From Mycolicibacterium litorale (lineage in GTDB: Bacteria; Actinomycetota; Actinomycetes; Mycobacteriales; Mycobacteriaceae): a stretch of DNA of 64,000 nt. Below, piece after piece: positions 1 to 8,549 of this stretch. Position numbers and translations under genes: made by a program. The notes under the pieces were generated by a model, which was given only the letters and a program-made list of their open reading frames with translations, ran no database searches and was not told the origin of the DNA. The number at the start of each line of letters is the position of its first letter. The stretch's first letter is position 1. The stretch is taken from assembly GCF_014218295.1 (NCBI RefSeq), contig NZ_AP023287.1, positions 3,162,001-3,226,000 of the forward strand. The letters run 5' to 3'.

Positions 1-2
1 AC

Positions 3-80
3 GGGGACGACATCACGCCGATGGGCGAGCGCCGCGGTACCACCCCGCTTGCGCACCGCCGTGGTGCGCCACTTGATTGA
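3..80 (+). CDS. Possible 3' end of a gene entering from the left
   Basis: One plus-strand frame is open from the window edge to a TGA at 78-80 and encodes about 25 residues ending RGAPLD. It is too short to assign a family. The only support is an uninterrupted frame followed by a possible stem-loop at 114-139. It could be chance coding in GC-rich DNA. Confidence 0.2.
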   Translation, partial: GDDITPMGERRGTTPLAHRRGAPLD

Positions 81-113
81 GGCTGTGACGGGCCCACCCG
101 TCCGGTTCTACTG

Positions 114-139
114 GGGCTTGGCCGCCGAGGCGCAAGCCC
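114..139 (+). terminator. Possible stem-loop terminator
   Basis: Inverted repeat GGGCTTG (114-120) / CAAGCCC (133-139) with a 12-nt GC-rich loop. There is no T-tract, as is common for mycobacterial terminators. It lies between the possible upstream gene end and the minus-strand gene ending at 201, so it could serve either. Confidence 0.25.
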
Positions 140-200
140 GTTCTTCCGGAGGCTCCCCGGTGATGGCCGGATCAGTGCCGCTGAACAGCGATTCTAACGG

Positions 201-839
201 CTACGCCGACGGGGCCGCTTCCGAGGTCAGCTCGATCAGCGCGAACGGGAACTGCTCGGCGAACTCCTGAATGGTGGCGTGGTCGAAGCGGTGGCTGTCG
301 AACCACCAGTCCACCTGCATGATGCCGCCGTCGCGGTAGGCCCGCAGTTCGAGGGCGTGCCCGACCAGCGGCGGGGTCGCGGTGCGCGCGGGGGTGGTGC
401 CGACGTAGTTGAACAGCACGTCCGCATCGACCCCGCCGTCACCGAAGGAGCCGCCGAGGCGGCCCGCAGCGGACTCGGTCAGCACCTGGTGCGCCATCAG
501 GACCATCGCGGTGGCGTCGAGCTGGCGGTCACCGAGGCAGATCAGGTCGACCAGCGCGGGCGCCGACCGGCCGTCCCGGACGACGTCGACCGCGACGACG
601 CCGTCGCCCATGGTGCGCGCGACGGTGCGCCCCAACGCCGCGAGGAGCAGTTCGTCGGCGGCCACCCCCAGCGCGAACGCCGCGCCGTCGAGCTCGAGGG
701 TCAGCACCGTGTCGAGCGGCGCGGAGACCCTCTCGGCGGTACCGGGCTCCGTGCCGCGCACCGCGTCGCGGTCGGTGACCCGCATCCGCAGAGCGGACGC
801 CGCGAAGTCGTGGGGTGTAGCCAGGTGGGGAGCGACCAT
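201..839 (-). CDS. Stand-alone fragment of NRPS condensation/epimerisation-like domain
   Basis: A 212-residue protein whose C-terminal half resembles the end of NRPS condensation or epimerisation domains: an FNYVGTTP stretch (compare the FNYLG motif), then a HALELRAYRDGG...VDWWFDSHRFD segment and a closing helix. The N-terminal half, where the HHxxxDG motif of a catalytic condensation domain would lie, is absent, so the protein is probably not an active condensation enzyme. The start at 839 is chosen because a TAGCGT hexamer lies exactly 7 nt upstream, suggesting a leaderless transcript; an ATG-initiated extension to 947 is open but less likely. It is divergent from the HTH gene at 976. Function unknown. 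Confidence 0.6.
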   Translation of the reverse strand: MVAPHLATPHDFAASALRMRVTDRDAVRGTEPGTAERVSAPLDTVLTLELDGAAFALGVAADELLLAALGRTVARTMGDGVVAVDVVRDGRSAPALVDLICLGDRQLDATAMVLMAHQVLTESAAGRLGGSFGDGGVDADVLFNYVGTTPARTATPPLVGHALELRAYRDGGIMQVDWWFDSHRFDHATIQEFAEQFPFALIELTSEAAPSA

Positions 840-846
840 GGGCCAT

Positions 847-852
847 ACGCTA
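847..852 (-). promoter_or_regulatory. -10 element for the condensation-fragment gene
   Basis: On the minus strand TAGCGT is followed by 7 nt and then the ATG at 839. This fits the TAnnnT -10 consensus and the spacing of leaderless mycobacterial transcripts. Confidence 0.5.
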
Positions 853-963
853 CGCGGTGTGTCCCAGAATTGGGAGACCACTGCCAAAACTGTGACGGCC
901 ATGTCAATAACGGAACGGACGTCCGAAATGTGGTTGCCACTGCCCATGCGCGGGAACAGCGTC

Positions 964-969
964 TATCGT
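964..969 (+). promoter_or_regulatory. -10 element for the HTH gene
   Basis: TATCGT is followed by 6 nt and the ATG at 976, consistent with a leaderless mRNA. It lies back to back with the minus-strand -10 at 847-852, so the roughly 110 bp between them is a divergent promoter region. Confidence 0.5.
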
Positions 970-975
970 GGACGG

Positions 976-1344
976 ATGCCACGGACTGACGAGAACGGCA
1001 GGCAGCTCAAAGCGTTGCTCGACTATCTGCTCGACGGCGATGTCGAGGCCAAGGCGATCTACGACGCGCTCGGGATCTCCAGCAGCACGTATTACCGCCG
1101 CATCAAGGAGCCGGACTACCCCGACGCCGAAGAGCTGCGACGTGTCGCCGACCGGTTCGAACTGAGCTATCCGGATCTGCAGATCCGGTTCGGTCTCATG
1201 AGCCGGCAGGAGGTCTGGCACTACGTGGAGTCGGCGCCGTTCACCGTGACCACGGTCGCCCCGGTTGCTGACGCCGCGCCGACGACACGCCGCAGGCCGA
1301 AACTCTCGGAATTGGCACCGCGTCCTGACGCACCGCCGTTGTAG
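976..1344 (+). CDS. Small helix-turn-helix transcriptional regulator
   Basis: A 122-residue protein. Residues 10-65 contain a helix-turn-helix: a DVEAKAIYDALGISSSTYYRR segment in which IYDALGISSSTYYRRIKE is the turn and recognition helix, followed by a helix-rich RRVADRF region. The C-terminus (about 85-122) is Pro/Arg-rich and probably disordered. The start is fixed by the leaderless-type -10 at 964-969; the open frame upstream to 409 is antisense to the neighbouring gene and is not used. A membrane protein gene follows 45 bp downstream on the same strand. A pairing of small HTH protein and membrane protein suggests the regulator acts on its own operon, which is inference. It may also control the divergent gene at 201-839. 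Confidence 0.75.
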   Translation: MPRTDENGRQLKALLDYLLDGDVEAKAIYDALGISSSTYYRRIKEPDYPDAEELRRVADRFELSYPDLQIRFGLMSRQEVWHYVESAPFTVTTVAPVADAAPTTRRRPKLSELAPRPDAPPL

Positions 1345-1356
1345 GTCGTACACTTT

Positions 1357-1373
1357 GCTGAACGTCTTTCAGC
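1357..1373. promoter_or_regulatory. Inverted repeat between HTH gene and membrane-protein gene
   Basis: GCTGAA-N5-TTCAGC lies just after the HTH stop and a TACACT hexamer (1350-1355), and upstream of the membrane-protein ATG at 1390. It could be an operator for the preceding regulator or a 5'-UTR stem; the sequence does not decide between them. Confidence 0.4.
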
Positions 1374-1389
1374 ACGAGAGCGACTCCTG

Positions 1390-2124
1390 ATGACCCTCGC
1401 AGTACTCATTGCCATCACGGTCGGCTGCATGGCGTGGAGTCTGTGGATTCGCCGGGTGACCTGGAACTGCCGCTGGGAGGTTGCCGCCACCCTCAACATC
1501 GCGCTGCAGCTTGGCGCCGTCGTGTTGATGTCCCCGGTGGCCTCCGAAACCCTCGGCCACCTGCTCCACGACCTGACCGGTAAGTGGAACCTCGAGGACT
1601 ACATCGCCCACGACCTCTACATCGTGGCCGCCTCGGCCGTCGTCTACAACACGCTGGGCCGCCTCCAGGACGACCACGCCATGCAGACGTCGTTCAAGCG
1701 CTATGTCGAACTGCCCGCCACGCTGTGCATCCCGCTGCTGCTCGCCGCGTTCTCCGCAGGCAACGGCGCCGCCGTGTACCGCGCGGACTTCTTCAAGACG
1801 CCCACCGACTTCTGGCTCAGTGCCTACTGGTTGATGCTCTGCGGGATGCTGATCTACCTGCTCGGCTACGGCGGCCGGGCGCTACTTGTACTGCGGCGGG
1901 ACCCGCGCTCGCGGCGCATCGCCAACATCTACCTGGCCGCCTCGGCCAGCGGCATCATCGCGTGCGCGATCCGCATCGCCACCGCCTACGTGCCGTGGCT
2001 GCAGGCCATCGAGGGCGGCACACTCGTGTGGGTGTTCGCCTGCTTCTGCGGGGCCGGCTTCGCCCTCGCGTCCGCACACTCGTGGCGGATCAAGACGAAG
2101 TGGTTCACCGGCGCACGTCGCTGA
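1390..2124 (+). CDS. Seven-helix integral membrane protein, function unknown
   Basis: A 244-residue protein with about seven hydrophobic segments: residues 1-20, 31-54, 76-92, 104-122, 139-165, 178-200 and 210-232. No cleavable signal peptide and no recognised catalytic motif were seen. Loops carry positive clusters (LRRDPRSRR after helix 5), giving a predicted cytoplasmic side there. The ATG at 1390 follows the HTH gene and is preceded by a weak GA-rich stretch. Co-transcription with the HTH gene is plausible; alternatively the TACACT at 1350-1355 drives it separately. Mycobacteria carry such HTH/membrane pairs of unknown role; I cannot name the family. Confidence 0.7.
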   Translation: MTLAVLIAITVGCMAWSLWIRRVTWNCRWEVAATLNIALQLGAVVLMSPVASETLGHLLHDLTGKWNLEDYIAHDLYIVAASAVVYNTLGRLQDDHAMQTSFKRYVELPATLCIPLLLAAFSAGNGAAVYRADFFKTPTDFWLSAYWLMLCGMLIYLLGYGGRALLVLRRDPRSRRIANIYLAASASGIIACAIRIATAYVPWLQAIEGGTLVWVFACFCGAGFALASAHSWRIKTKWFTGARR

Positions 2125-2255
2125 CCGACGCGACGACAGCAACCGGTATCGGCCGTCCCGTAGGCCAGGCGGGCAAAGCCCGGACGCCACATCGGCAACG
2201 CTCACACCGCATTTCGCCGCCGTCGGCGAATGCGTGCTTTCGGCATGCGTTGCCT

Positions 2256-2261
2256 TATGCT
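2256..2261 (+). promoter_or_regulatory. Probable -10 of the fadD gene
   Basis: TATGCT fits TAnnnT and lies 40 nt before the fadD ATG at 2302. An AAGGATGAAGG ribosome-binding stretch lies in the intervening leader, so this mRNA would be leadered, unlike many neighbours. Confidence 0.4.
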
Positions 2262-2301
2262 CGGAGGCATTGTTCGCTATGGCAAGGATGAAGGGCCCGT
2301 C

Positions 2302-4041
2302 ATGACTGCGTCATCACTTCCCACCGTGCTGCGGGAACGCGCAAGTCTGCAGCCCAACGACCCGGCATTCACGTTCATCGACTACGAGAAGGCCGTCGAG
2401 GGCGTCCGCGAGACGCTCACGTGGGGACAGCTGTACCGACGCGCGGTCAACCTCGCCCACGAGCTGAGCGAGCGCGCACGACCGGGTGACCGCGCCGTCA
2501 TCGTCGCCCCGCAGGGGCTGGACTATCTGGTGGCGTTCCTCGGCTCACTGCAGGCCGGTCTCATCGCGGTGCCGTTGTCCACGCCGATGCCCGGGGTGCA
2601 CGACGAGCGCATCAGCGCGGTGCTGCGCGACTCGGCCCCCACGGTGGTGCTCACGACGTCGTCGATCGGCGCCATGGTCGCCGAGTACGTGGCCCCGGAG
2701 GACGGTGAGACGGCGGCCGCGCTGATCGAGGTGGACCTGCTGGATCTGGAGAGCCGGCGCAAGGGATCGTCGCGCCGGGTCGAGCGGCCCGAGACCGCGT
2801 ATCTGCAGTACACATCGGGGTCGACGCGCACCCCCGCGGGAGTCATGGTCTCCTACCGCAACCTGTCGGCGAACTTCGAGCAGATCATGGCCTCGTTCCT
2901 GGCCCACTACGGCGGCATCGCCCCGCCCGGGACCACGGCGGTGACGTGGCTGCCCTTCTACCACGACATGGGGCTGCTGCTCGGAGTGTTCGCGCCGATC
3001 CTCGGCGGCTGGCAGACGGTGTTCACCACCCCGCTGTCGTTCCTGGCCCGGCCCGCACGGTGGATGCAGATGGTGGCCGACAGCCCGCACGCCATCACCG
3101 CGGGCCCGAACTTCGCGTTCGAGTTGGCCGCGGGCAAGACCTCCGACGAGGACATGGCCGGCTACGACCTCGGCGACACCTGCATCATCATCAGCGGCAG
3201 CGAGCGGGTGCACGACGCCACCCTCAAGCGTTTCGCGCAGCGCTTCCGCAAGTTCAACCTGTCCGAAGAGGTGCTGCGCCCCGCATACGGACTGGCCGAG
3301 GCGACGCTGTACGTGGCGACGGACGCGCCCGAGAAGCCGCCGACGATCGTGCACTTCGAACCCGAGAAACTCTCGGCCGGCCACGCCAAGCGCTGTGCGA
3401 GCGCGACCGGCACCCCGCTGGTGAGCTACGGCACTCCCGACTCCCCCGTCGTCCGGATCGTCGACCCGCAGACCCGAAACGAGCTGTCGGCCGGCGCGAT
3501 CGGCGAGATCTGGGTGCGCGGCGAGAACGTGTGCCTCGGCTACTGGCGCAAACCGGAACAGACCGAGGAGGTCTTCAACGCCTTCCTCGACTCGCCGTCG
3601 CCGGGCACCGACAGCGGGCCGTGGCTGCGCACCGGCGACCTGGGATTCATGTCCGACGGTGAGCTGTTCATCATGGGCCGGCTCAAGGATCTGCTGATCG
3701 TGCGCGGCCGCAACCACTATCCCGACGACATCGAGGGCACCATCCAGGAGATCTCCGGCGGCCGGGTCGCGGCCATCTCCGTCGAACAGGACCGCACCGA
3801 ACAACTCGTCGCGATCGTGGAGGCCAAGCGCCGCGGTGACACCGACGAGGAGGTGGCCGCCCACTTCGCCGAGCTGAAAAGCCGTATCACCAGTGCGATC
3901 TCGACCGCGCACGGCATCAGCGCCGCCGATCTGGTGCTGGTCCCCCGCGGATCGATCCCGATCACGACGAGCGGTAAGGTGCGCCGCGCGTCGTGCGCGG
4001 AGCTCTACCGAGAGGGCGCCTTCACCCGCCTCGACGCCTGA
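2302..4041 (+). CDS. Fatty-acyl-AMP ligase (FadD23/FadD25 type)
   Basis: A 579-residue adenylate-forming enzyme, the usual size of mycobacterial FAALs. These activate a long-chain fatty acid as acyl-AMP and hand it to a polyketide synthase rather than to CoA. Visible motifs: the P-loop [16 protein letters not shown] near residue 170, a FYHDMGLL motif near 215, [15 protein letters not shown] near 401, and RTGDLGF with [17 protein letters not shown] at 443-475. The Arg-Thr-Pro after SGST and the Arg-Gly-Arg-Asn-His-Tyr hinge are FAAL-typical. The ATG at 2302 is chosen for its AAGG-rich leader; an in-frame ATG at 2230 lies upstream of the likely promoter. By context it loads the starter acyl chain for the PKS at 18.5-24.8 kb in LOS-type biosynthesis. 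Confidence 0.9.
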   Translation: MTASSLPTVLRERASLQPNDPAFTFIDYEKAVEGVRETLTWGQLYRRAVNLAHELSERARPGDRAVIVAPQGLDYLVAFLGSLQAGLIAVPLSTPMPGVHDERISAVLRDSAPTVVLTTSSIGAMVAEYVAPEDGETAAALIEVDLLDLESRRKGSSRRVERPETAYLQYTSGSTRTPAGVMVSYRNLSANFEQIMASFLAHYGGIAPPGTTAVTWLPFYHDMGLLLGVFAPILGGWQTVFTTPLSFLARPARWMQMVADSPHAITAGPNFAFELAAGKTSDEDMAGYDLGDTCIIISGSERVHDATLKRFAQRFRKFNLSEEVLRPAYGLAEATLYVATDAPEKPPTIVHFEPEKLSAGHAKRCASATGTPLVSYGTPDSPVVRIVDPQTRNELSAGAIGEIWVRGENVCLGYWRKPEQTEEVFNAFLDSPSPGTDSGPWLRTGDLGFMSDGELFIMGRLKDLLIVRGRNHYPDDIEGTIQEISGGRVAAISVEQDRTEQLVAIVEAKRRGDTDEEVAAHFAELKSRITSAISTAHGISAADLVLVPRGSIPITTSGKVRRASCAELYREGAFTRLDA

Positions 4042-4059
4042 AAGCAGCCGGCCCGGGCG

Positions 4060-4896
4060 TCAGTGGTCGGTGAGGAACCTGACCAGTCCGTGCTTGCGGA
4101 TCATGTAGCGGACCGCCTCGCGTTCGTATCTGCTGCGGTTCTTGCCCCGGACGTCGATGTAGTGGTGCACGACCTCGATGCTCGGGTCGAACCGGCGCTT
4201 GGCACCGATGCGGTCCAGTCGGATCGCCAGGTCCTGGGCCTCGTGGGAGCGGAATTCGGGGTCGTAACCGCCGACCGCGCGGAACGCGCCCGCGTGGATC
4301 AGCATGTTGCCTTCGTGCAGCCAGTACGTCTCGGTCGGCCGGGGCGACTCCAGGATGTTCGGCCACTGACGGGTGCCCGGCATGCCGGTGCGCCGGAAGA
4401 CCTCGACCAGACGCGGATGGTGCCGGATGCGGTCGACCATCCAGGGAAACGAGGTGACGTTGGTGCGCAACGAGAACACCGGACCGTAGTTGAACGGTTC
4501 CTGACTGCCGTCGGCGCGGCGGACCAGGCCGCCGATCGCCCCGACGCCGTCCGGAGCGTAACGGGCGAACAACTCACGGGCCACCGCCGCCGACCGCGGG
4601 GTGGCGATGTCCATGTCGGCGTCGATGAAGTGGATGACGGTGGCGTCGTCGACCTGACCGATGATCTGGTTGCGGTTCGCCCCGGCCCCCTGATTCGTGG
4701 CACTGCGCACCAGCGTGACCGCGTCACCGAATCCGCCGACCACCTCGGCACTGTCGTCGGTCGAGGCGTCGTCGAGGACGAACACGTGGTCGTAGCCCTG
4801 CTCCAGCACCTGCGGCAGCAGGCGGCGGAGATGGCTGCCCATGTTGTAGTTGGGGATCGCCGCCACGACGGGCATCCGCTCGTAGTCGATGATCAC
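4060..4896 (-). CDS. GT2-family glycosyltransferase
   Basis: A 278-residue protein with a GT-A fold. The N-terminus VVAAIPNYNMGSHLRRLLP is the nucleotide-binding start; VLDDASTDDS is the first acidic motif (near residue 42) and HFIDADMDIA (near 90) is the DxD-type metal/nucleotide site. C-terminal GYDPEFRSHEAQDLAIRL carries the ED-like catalytic region. The GTG at 4896 is chosen because GGGGGAG lies 4 nt upstream; the frame is open further but that part is intergenic in character. It is convergent with fadD (18 bp gap) and divergent from the second GT-A gene at 5009. Predicted role: adding a sugar to the glycolipid core at the cytoplasmic face of the membrane; the sugar and linkage cannot be read from sequence. 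Confidence 0.85.
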   Translation of the reverse strand: MIIDYERMPVVAAIPNYNMGSHLRRLLPQVLEQGYDHVFVLDDASTDDSAEVVGGFGDAVTLVRSATNQGAGANRNQIIGQVDDATVIHFIDADMDIATPRSAAVARELFARYAPDGVGAIGGLVRRADGSQEPFNYGPVFSLRTNVTSFPWMVDRIRHHPRLVEVFRRTGMPGTRQWPNILESPRPTETYWLHEGNMLIHAGAFRAVGGYDPEFRSHEAQDLAIRLDRIGAKRRFDPSIEVVHHYIDVRGKNRSRYEREAVRYMIRKHGLVRFLTDH

Positions 4897-5008
4897 AGGT
4901 CTCCCCCACGGGCGCGCTGGCTGTCGGTTTACGTCGACACCATATATGCGCAAGCCGCAACCGGATTCGGGTGCGCCTCGAATAGGCTGGGGCGCGGAGG
5001 GGGTAGTT
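4897..5008. promoter_or_regulatory. Divergent promoter region between two glycosyltransferase genes
   Basis: A 112-bp spacer. On the plus strand TAGGCT at 4983-4988 is a good -10 for the gene starting at GTG 5009, whose SD is GGAGGGGG at about 4996-5003. On the minus strand an AT-rich CATATATGG block (about 4942-4950) is the likely -10 region for the gene starting at 4896. Confidence 0.45.
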
Positions 5009-5860
5009 GTGCTGGCATTCGTGACGTCGCTGCGGCATCCGCAGAACAGCGGGGACTACCGCAGAGTCGAGCGGCTGCTCGACGACACGCTGAAATCGCT
5101 TCTGCGCCAGGACCACGACGATTTCGGCATCTGGGTGGTGGGCAATCGCGAACCGGCGCACCTGCCGCGCGGGGTCCACTACGTCGACGTGCGGTTCCCG
5201 CCGCCGTCGGCCAAGGCGGGTCCGCGTACCGGCCGCGACGCGGTGCTGCTCGACAAGGGCACCAAACTGGTGATCGGGCTGCTCGCCGCCCGCGCGGCGG
5301 GCGCGTCGCACGTCATGTTCGTCGACGCCGACGACTTCGTCAGCAGGCGACTCGCGGGCCTGGTCGCCGGCGATCCGCACGCGAACGGCTGGTACGTGGA
5401 GCGCGGCTGGCGGTACAACGCCGACCGAGCCGCGGTGCGCCCGCAGCGGCGGTTCCACACCCGTTGCGGCACAGCGCATATCGTGCGCACCGATCTGTTC
5501 GGCGATTTCGCGGACCTGGACGTGCGGTCGAGCCAGGCTGACCTGCAGGCGACGCTCGGCGGCCGGCTCGAGCGGCTGTTCGGTTCCCATCTGCACCTCG
5601 CGGCCGACCTGGCGCGCGCCGGCACGCCGCTCCGGCCGATCCCGTTCCCCGCGGCGCTGTACCGCCTGGGAACGGGCGAGAACCACTCGTGGAACGGGAT
5701 GGGCGGACTCGGCCGACCCGTGACACAGGCGATCGCCGATGAATTCGGCGTCGAGCCGACACCACGCACCGCGGGCGCGGTCCTGCGCGCCGTGTCACCG
5801 GGCGGTGCCGCCGTGCGCCACCGGGTGCAACGTCTGCGCGCTCTGACCGAACGGACCTGA
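5009..5860 (+). CDS. GT-A-fold glycosyltransferase-like protein
   Basis: A 283-residue protein. It opens with VVLAFVTSLRHP, followed by a long helix, and has HVMFVDADDFVSRRLAG (about residues 93-110), a VDADD acidic motif as in GT2-like nucleotide-diphosphosugar transferases. RFHTRCGTAHIVRTDLF (about 149-165) resembles an acceptor-side loop. The GTG at 5009 is chosen for its strong SD (GGAGGGGG, 5 nt spacing); the ORF could start at 4889 but that would overlap the divergent gene. No membrane segments. It is probably a second LOS glycosyltransferase, but the family match is weaker than for its neighbour and a non-GT nucleotidyl function cannot be excluded. Confidence 0.7.
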   Translation: MLAFVTSLRHPQNSGDYRRVERLLDDTLKSLLRQDHDDFGIWVVGNREPAHLPRGVHYVDVRFPPPSAKAGPRTGRDAVLLDKGTKLVIGLLAARAAGASHVMFVDADDFVSRRLAGLVAGDPHANGWYVERGWRYNADRAAVRPQRRFHTRCGTAHIVRTDLFGDFADLDVRSSQADLQATLGGRLERLFGSHLHLAADLARAGTPLRPIPFPAALYRLGTGENHSWNGMGGLGRPVTQAIADEFGVEPTPRTAGAVLRAVSPGGAAVRHRVQRLRALTERT

Positions 5861-6077
5861 AAGAGGCCGGGATTCGTCATCGTCGTGCCGTTTCAGCAAA
5901 CGCCTTGGAACTCACCGGAGCGGGCCGCGCGCCGCTGTCATCGGTGCCGTCGCGCTGATCTTGGTTTGCTGTGACGTTGCATGTCGAACAATCACCTGAC
6001 CCGGTGGACGTCCGAGCCCGCCCATTCGAAAGCGTTGCGCCATTTCGGCACTGGCGCTGAGGACAGGGGTTTCGCTG

Positions 6078-6083
6078 TATCGT
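6078..6083 (+). promoter_or_regulatory. -10 element for the ABC transporter operon
   Basis: TATCGT is followed by 8 nt and the GTG at 6092, a leaderless arrangement. The 231-bp region 5861-6091 upstream holds no gene I can support. Confidence 0.45.
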
Positions 6084-6091
6084 ATGAACCC

Positions 6092-7024
6092 GTGATCGAG
6101 CTGAGAAACGTCGGAAAAACGTTCGGGGGCGGAGTACCCGCGCTCCGCGATGTGAGTTTTTCCGTTCCGACGGGCTCGATTTGCGCACTGCTCGGCCACA
6201 ACGGCGCCGGTAAGACCACCACGATCAAGATCTTGTCGACGTTGATCCAGCCCTCTTCCGGCCAGGCGATCGTCGCGGGCTACGACGTGGTTCGCCAACC
6301 GGGGAAAGTGCGCGCGAACATCAGCGTCACCGGACAGGATGCCTCCCTCGACATTTTGCTGACCGGGCGCGAGAATCTGGTCCTGTTCGGCCGGTTGCGG
6401 GGTATGCGGCGCCGCGACGCGCGAATTCGCGCCGATGAGCTGATCACCCAGTTCGACCTGGCACACGCCGCCGACCGGCCGGTCTCGACGTATTCCGGCG
6501 GTATGCGCCGCCGTATCGACATCGCCGCGGCGCTCGTCGTGCCGCCGAAGGTGCTGTTCCTCGACGAGCCGACGACCGGACTCGACCCGCGTAGCCGCCG
6601 TGACGTGTGGTCGCTGGTCGCGTCGCTGTCGGCTCAGGACGTGACGGTGCTGCTCACCACGCAGTACCTCGAAGAGGCCGACGTGCTCAGCGATTCGATC
6701 ATCATCCTCGACGCCGGCCAGATCATCGCCAGCGGCACCGCCGACGACCTCAAACGCCGTGTCGGGTTCAGCTACTGCCAGGTGACACCGATGAATCCGG
6801 ACGATCTGTCGCGAATCGACGTGGCGCTCGCCGATTTCGAGGAGTCGGAGATCGACTACGACGCAGGCACCGCATCCGTGCCCGCCCCCGACGGGGTGGC
6901 GACGTTGTCGGAGGTGCTGCGCCGGATGGACCAGATCGACGTGGAACTGGCCGACATCTCGCTGCGCAAACCGTCGCTCGACGAGGTGTTCCTGCACCTG
7001 ACCAAACCCTCGGTCAGCCCGTGA
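6092..7024 (+). CDS. DrrA-type ABC transporter ATP-binding protein
   Basis: A 310-residue ATPase of the daunorubicin-resistance (DrrA) family. Walker A GHNGAGKTTT lies near residue 36, the Q-loop VTGQDASLD near 78, the signature YSGGMRRRIDIAAAL near 133 and Walker B VLFLDEPTTGLDPRSR near 152; the H-loop region is replaced by LLTTQYLEEAD, typical of DrrA. The C-terminal 90 residues are the DrrA-specific regulatory domain. GTG 6092 is chosen because a -10 lies 8 nt upstream and the protein then begins VIELRNVGKTFGG as family members do. Its stop overlaps the GTG of the first permease gene (GTGA), so the three genes form a coupled operon. Inferred role: energising export of a glycolipid or its precursor. 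Confidence 0.9.
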   Translation: MIELRNVGKTFGGGVPALRDVSFSVPTGSICALLGHNGAGKTTTIKILSTLIQPSSGQAIVAGYDVVRQPGKVRANISVTGQDASLDILLTGRENLVLFGRLRGMRRRDARIRADELITQFDLAHAADRPVSTYSGGMRRRIDIAAALVVPPKVLFLDEPTTGLDPRSRRDVWSLVASLSAQDVTVLLTTQYLEEADVLSDSIIILDAGQIIASGTADDLKRRVGFSYCQVTPMNPDDLSRIDVALADFEESEIDYDAGTASVPAPDGVATLSEVLRRMDQIDVELADISLRKPSLDEVFLHLTKPSVSP

Positions 7025-7764
7025 ACGCGCTGGCCGCACTGACCGAGCGGGTGGTCATCAGCACGATCCGCGACCTCGACCTGCTGTTCGCGATCCTGGC
7101 GCCGGTGGTCACGTTCATCGGCCTGACCTTCATCCTGCGCAACGTGATCGACACCGGCGGCATGAGCTATCCGCAGTACGTGCTGCCCGCGATCGTCATC
7201 CAGGCGATGGTGTTCAGTTCGATGACCACCGCCGACCGTGCGGCGCGCGATCAGGCGTCCGGGTTCGGTGTCCGGCTACGCACGATGCCGATGTCGGCGG
7301 CGGTGCCGCTGATGGCGCGCATGCTGTACTGCCTGCTGCGCGGCATCCTCGGGCTGGTCGCCTCGCTGGCGGTCGCCTACGTCTTCGGCTTCCGGATGAG
7401 CGGCGGCTGGCTCTACGCCGTGGTGTTCGTCGTCATCGCGCTCGTCCTGACGATCGCGCTGTCCCTCGGTGCGGACGCGACCGGGACCCGGCTCTCCCAC
7501 ATGGAGGCGTCCAGTCAGGTGCTGCTGTTCCCCCAGCTGATGCTGGTGCTGCTCTCGACCGGGCTGGCGCCGCTGGACTCGTTCCCCGACTGGGTCCAGC
7601 CGTTCGTGCAGTACCAGCCGGTGTCCCAGGTCGCCGAGACGCTGCGCGGCCTGTCGACGGGCCACGTGGCGGCCGGGAACATGGCGGCCACGCTGGCGTG
7701 GTGCATCGGGTTGTTCGCGGTGTTCGGCTTCGTCGCCCTGCGCATGCAACGGCGGCCGCGGTGA
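7021..7764 (+). CDS. DrrB-type ABC-2 permease, first subunit
   Basis: A 247-residue ABC-2 membrane protein with six predicted helices: about residues 20-38, 50-70, 95-125, 130-155, 165-185 and 220-243. The segment SFPDWVQPFVQYQPVSQVAETLRGL near the C-terminus is the ABC-2 signature (PDWV...P.....ETLRGL). The GTG start overlaps the ATPase stop by 4 bp and its own TGA overlaps the next GTG in the same way, so translation is coupled. It forms the transmembrane pore with the next gene product. Confidence 0.87.
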   Translation: MNALAALTERVVISTIRDLDLLFAILAPVVTFIGLTFILRNVIDTGGMSYPQYVLPAIVIQAMVFSSMTTADRAARDQASGFGVRLRTMPMSAAVPLMARMLYCLLRGILGLVASLAVAYVFGFRMSGGWLYAVVFVVIALVLTIALSLGADATGTRLSHMEASSQVLLFPQLMLVLLSTGLAPLDSFPDWVQPFVQYQPVSQVAETLRGLSTGHVAAGNMAATLAWCIGLFAVFGFVALRMQRRPR

Positions 7765-8549
7765 CGGCGCCGGTCACGCACGAGAACTCGCTGCTGACCG
7801 AGAGTTTCATCTTCGCGGGTCGACGGTACGCCCGCTGGCGGCGCGATCCGATGATCCCGCTCCAGGCGGTCCTGTTCCCCACCCTGCTGCTGGTCACCTA
7901 CAAGCTGCTGCTCGGCAAGTCGATCATGCGGATCACCGGAACCGACAGCGTGTACGGCCTGGTGCCGATGTGCGCGATCGCCGGTGCGATGTTCGGTGCG
8001 CTGGCCATCGGGCTGGCCATGACCGCCGAACGCAACACCGGTGTGCTGACCCGGTTCTGGACGCTGCCGGTGCACCGTGCCAGCGCGATGATCGGCACGC
8101 TGATCGCCGAGGGCGGTCGCACCCTGGGCGGGGCGGTGCTCATCACCGCCATCGGAATCGCGCTCGGCCTGCGGTTCGAACGCGGTGTGCTGATGGCGAT
8201 CCCGTTCGTACTGGTGCCCGTCGCGGTCGTCTCGGTGTTCACGATGATGGTGATCGCGCTGTCGATCCGCGCCGAGAACAACGTCATGCTGACGTGGTTG
8301 GGTACCGGCTCGATCGGGTTGGTGTTCTGCAGCTCCGGGATGGCCCCGGTGGGGATGTATCCGTCGTGGCTGCAGTCGTTCATCGCGTTCCAGCCGATCT
8401 CGCCTGCGATCGAGACGATGCGCGGTCTGGCCGGCCAGGGCCCGGTGCTGTGGCCGCTGCTGCTGACCTGCGCCTGGCTGATCGGCCTCGCGGCGATCTT
8501 CGGGCCACTGGCGGTGCGCGGTTACCGCGCCGTCGCCGAAGCGGGTTAG
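7761..8549 (+). CDS. DrrC-type ABC-2 permease, second subunit
   Basis: A 262-residue ABC-2 permease. An N-terminal cytoplasmic segment (residues 1-35, FAGRRYARWRRDP) precedes about six membrane helices, and the C-terminal YPSWLQSFIAFQPISPAIETMRGL is the ABC-2 motif. The GTG at 7761 overlaps the previous stop by 4 bp. Its TAG (8547-8549) overlaps the TAA of the convergent pyruvyl transferase gene (8546-8548). With the two preceding genes it makes a DrrABC-like exporter. Known family members export PDIM-type lipids or antibiotics; here LOS export or flipping is inferred from position. Confidence 0.87.
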   Translation: MTAPVTHENSLLTESFIFAGRRYARWRRDPMIPLQAVLFPTLLLVTYKLLLGKSIMRITGTDSVYGLVPMCAIAGAMFGALAIGLAMTAERNTGVLTRFWTLPVHRASAMIGTLIAEGGRTLGGAVLITAIGIALGLRFERGVLMAIPFVLVPVAVVSVFTMMVIALSIRAENNVMLTWLGTGSIGLVFCSSGMAPVGMYPSWLQSFIAFQPISPAIETMRGLAGQGPVLWPLLLTCAWLIGLAAIFGPLAVRGYRAVAEAG

